Position numbers and translations under genes: made by a program
Shown here: positions 63,486 through 64,000 of the stretch, piece after piece
Layout of the letters: every line of letters starts with the position of its first letter
How positions within the stretch are numbered: the stretch's first letter is position 1
Assembly (NCBI GenBank): GCA_023213315.1
Contig: JAKCPI010000976.1
Span: 91,515 to 155,514, forward strand
DNA: 64,000 nt
From: Euborellia annulipes
Taxonomy: Eukaryota > Arthropoda > Insecta > Dermaptera > Anisolabididae
Reading direction: 5' to 3'
The notes under the pieces: generated by a model
Database searches by the model: none
Told to the model about the DNA's origin: nothing
Seen by the model: the letters and a program-made list of their open reading frames with translations, nothing else

Positions 63486-64000
63486 TTGTGATACAAAAAT
63501 TTTATTATTATTTGAGAGAATTTCTACCGGGATTCTTGTTTATTTACCTTAGGTGCTTACGTGCACAAAGCACACACCTCAAACCCCAACCGACCTTTGG
63601 TCGTAGCCATCCTACCAGCATTCCGTGGAGTTACATTATTTCCTATCTCCTGAACCACTTCTAGCTAGTGAACTAATCCCTTTATTTCTGGTTCTTTTTA
63701 TTAGAAAAAATTTGTTCATAAAGAAGCTATAGAGCCTATGTGAAAGATCGGAGTTAAAAAAAATTGATTGACCTAATTAATATTGTTTAAAAAAATATTC
63801 TCCTAACCATCCAAGTTAATTTAGTAATAAAAATGAAAAAATCCCAAGCTAACTATTAAGAAGTTTTTATGTTTGGGAGTTGGCTATAATTAATCTTTTT
63901 TCTCTCTCATTGGGGTTTCATTTCTTCTTCTTTTTTCCATTAAGAAACGAAACGCTTTTTTGTTTTTTGAGTGAAAAAGTAAACAAGTTCGCGTTCATTC
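63486..64000. other. AT-rich DNA, nothing recognised
   Basis: A slightly GC-richer patch (63540-63660) has no recognised content. Confidence 0.4.

Overview
The window looks like AT-rich intergenic or intronic DNA from an animal, most likely an invertebrate and possibly an arthropod. The evidence is A/T runs and GA/CT and TA microsatellites, poly(A)-tailed tRNA-derived SINEs, DNA-transposon relics with TA, TTAA or 8-bp target duplications, a non-LTR ORF2 tail, and a dispersed repeat with an ACTAGCTGCG start of a type I associate with arthropod genomes. The species cannot be named. No complete protein gene, rRNA or functional tRNA gene is visible. Nearly all open frames are under 110 codons and lie in repeats or A/T-rich DNA.

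Repeat families named here: (1) Family C, about 650-720 bp, with a hairpin at each end; about 17 full, nested or broken copies. (2) SINE-A, with a tRNA-like head, a body containing GCCTGGACCCC, and a GTGTGAATG-poly(A) tail; about 11 copies. (3) SINE-B, with a different tRNA-like head and a body ending near GATGCCGAAAAAGACC; about 7 copies. (4) Family D, related to C; three copies. (5) Family F, with the ACTAGCTGCG start. (6) Short inverted-repeat elements, of which one group carries hammerhead-ribozyme-like cores (CTGANGA, stem II, GAAA), usually one per arm in opposite orientation.

Layout: 1-5.5 kb, sparse DNA with one palindromic MITE. 5.5-9.6 kb, Family C copies, a MITE and a 99-bp satellite. 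9.8-15.6 kb, a possible spliced transcription unit: TATA plus initiator, a first exon with a 26-codon ORF, tandemly duplicated internal exons, and duplicated terminal exons with poly(A) signals, broken up by transposons. 15.7-24.6 kb, pogo-like, SINE and Family C nests. 25.7-28 kb, nested inverted-repeat elements. 28.8-31 kb, a SINE, Family D, a hAT end and one candidate coding exon. 31.8-34 kb, a 144-bp satellite with higher-order order, then a near-perfect foldback. 38.9-42.2 kb, TTAA-target elements. 43-55 kb, the hammerhead-bearing inverted elements, a LINE tail, SINEs and Family C. 56.3-57.35 kb, a roughly 1-kb inverted satellite made of 7-bp GATAAGA/GATAAAC units. 58.4-59.6 kb, a hAT relic with a recognisable transposase end, split by Family C. 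60.6-63.5 kb, clustered SINEs.

The strongest candidate for something new is the set of inverted elements with hammerhead-like cores. In several the helix I strands pair although their sequences differ. All carry one extra base between the CTGANGA box and helix II.
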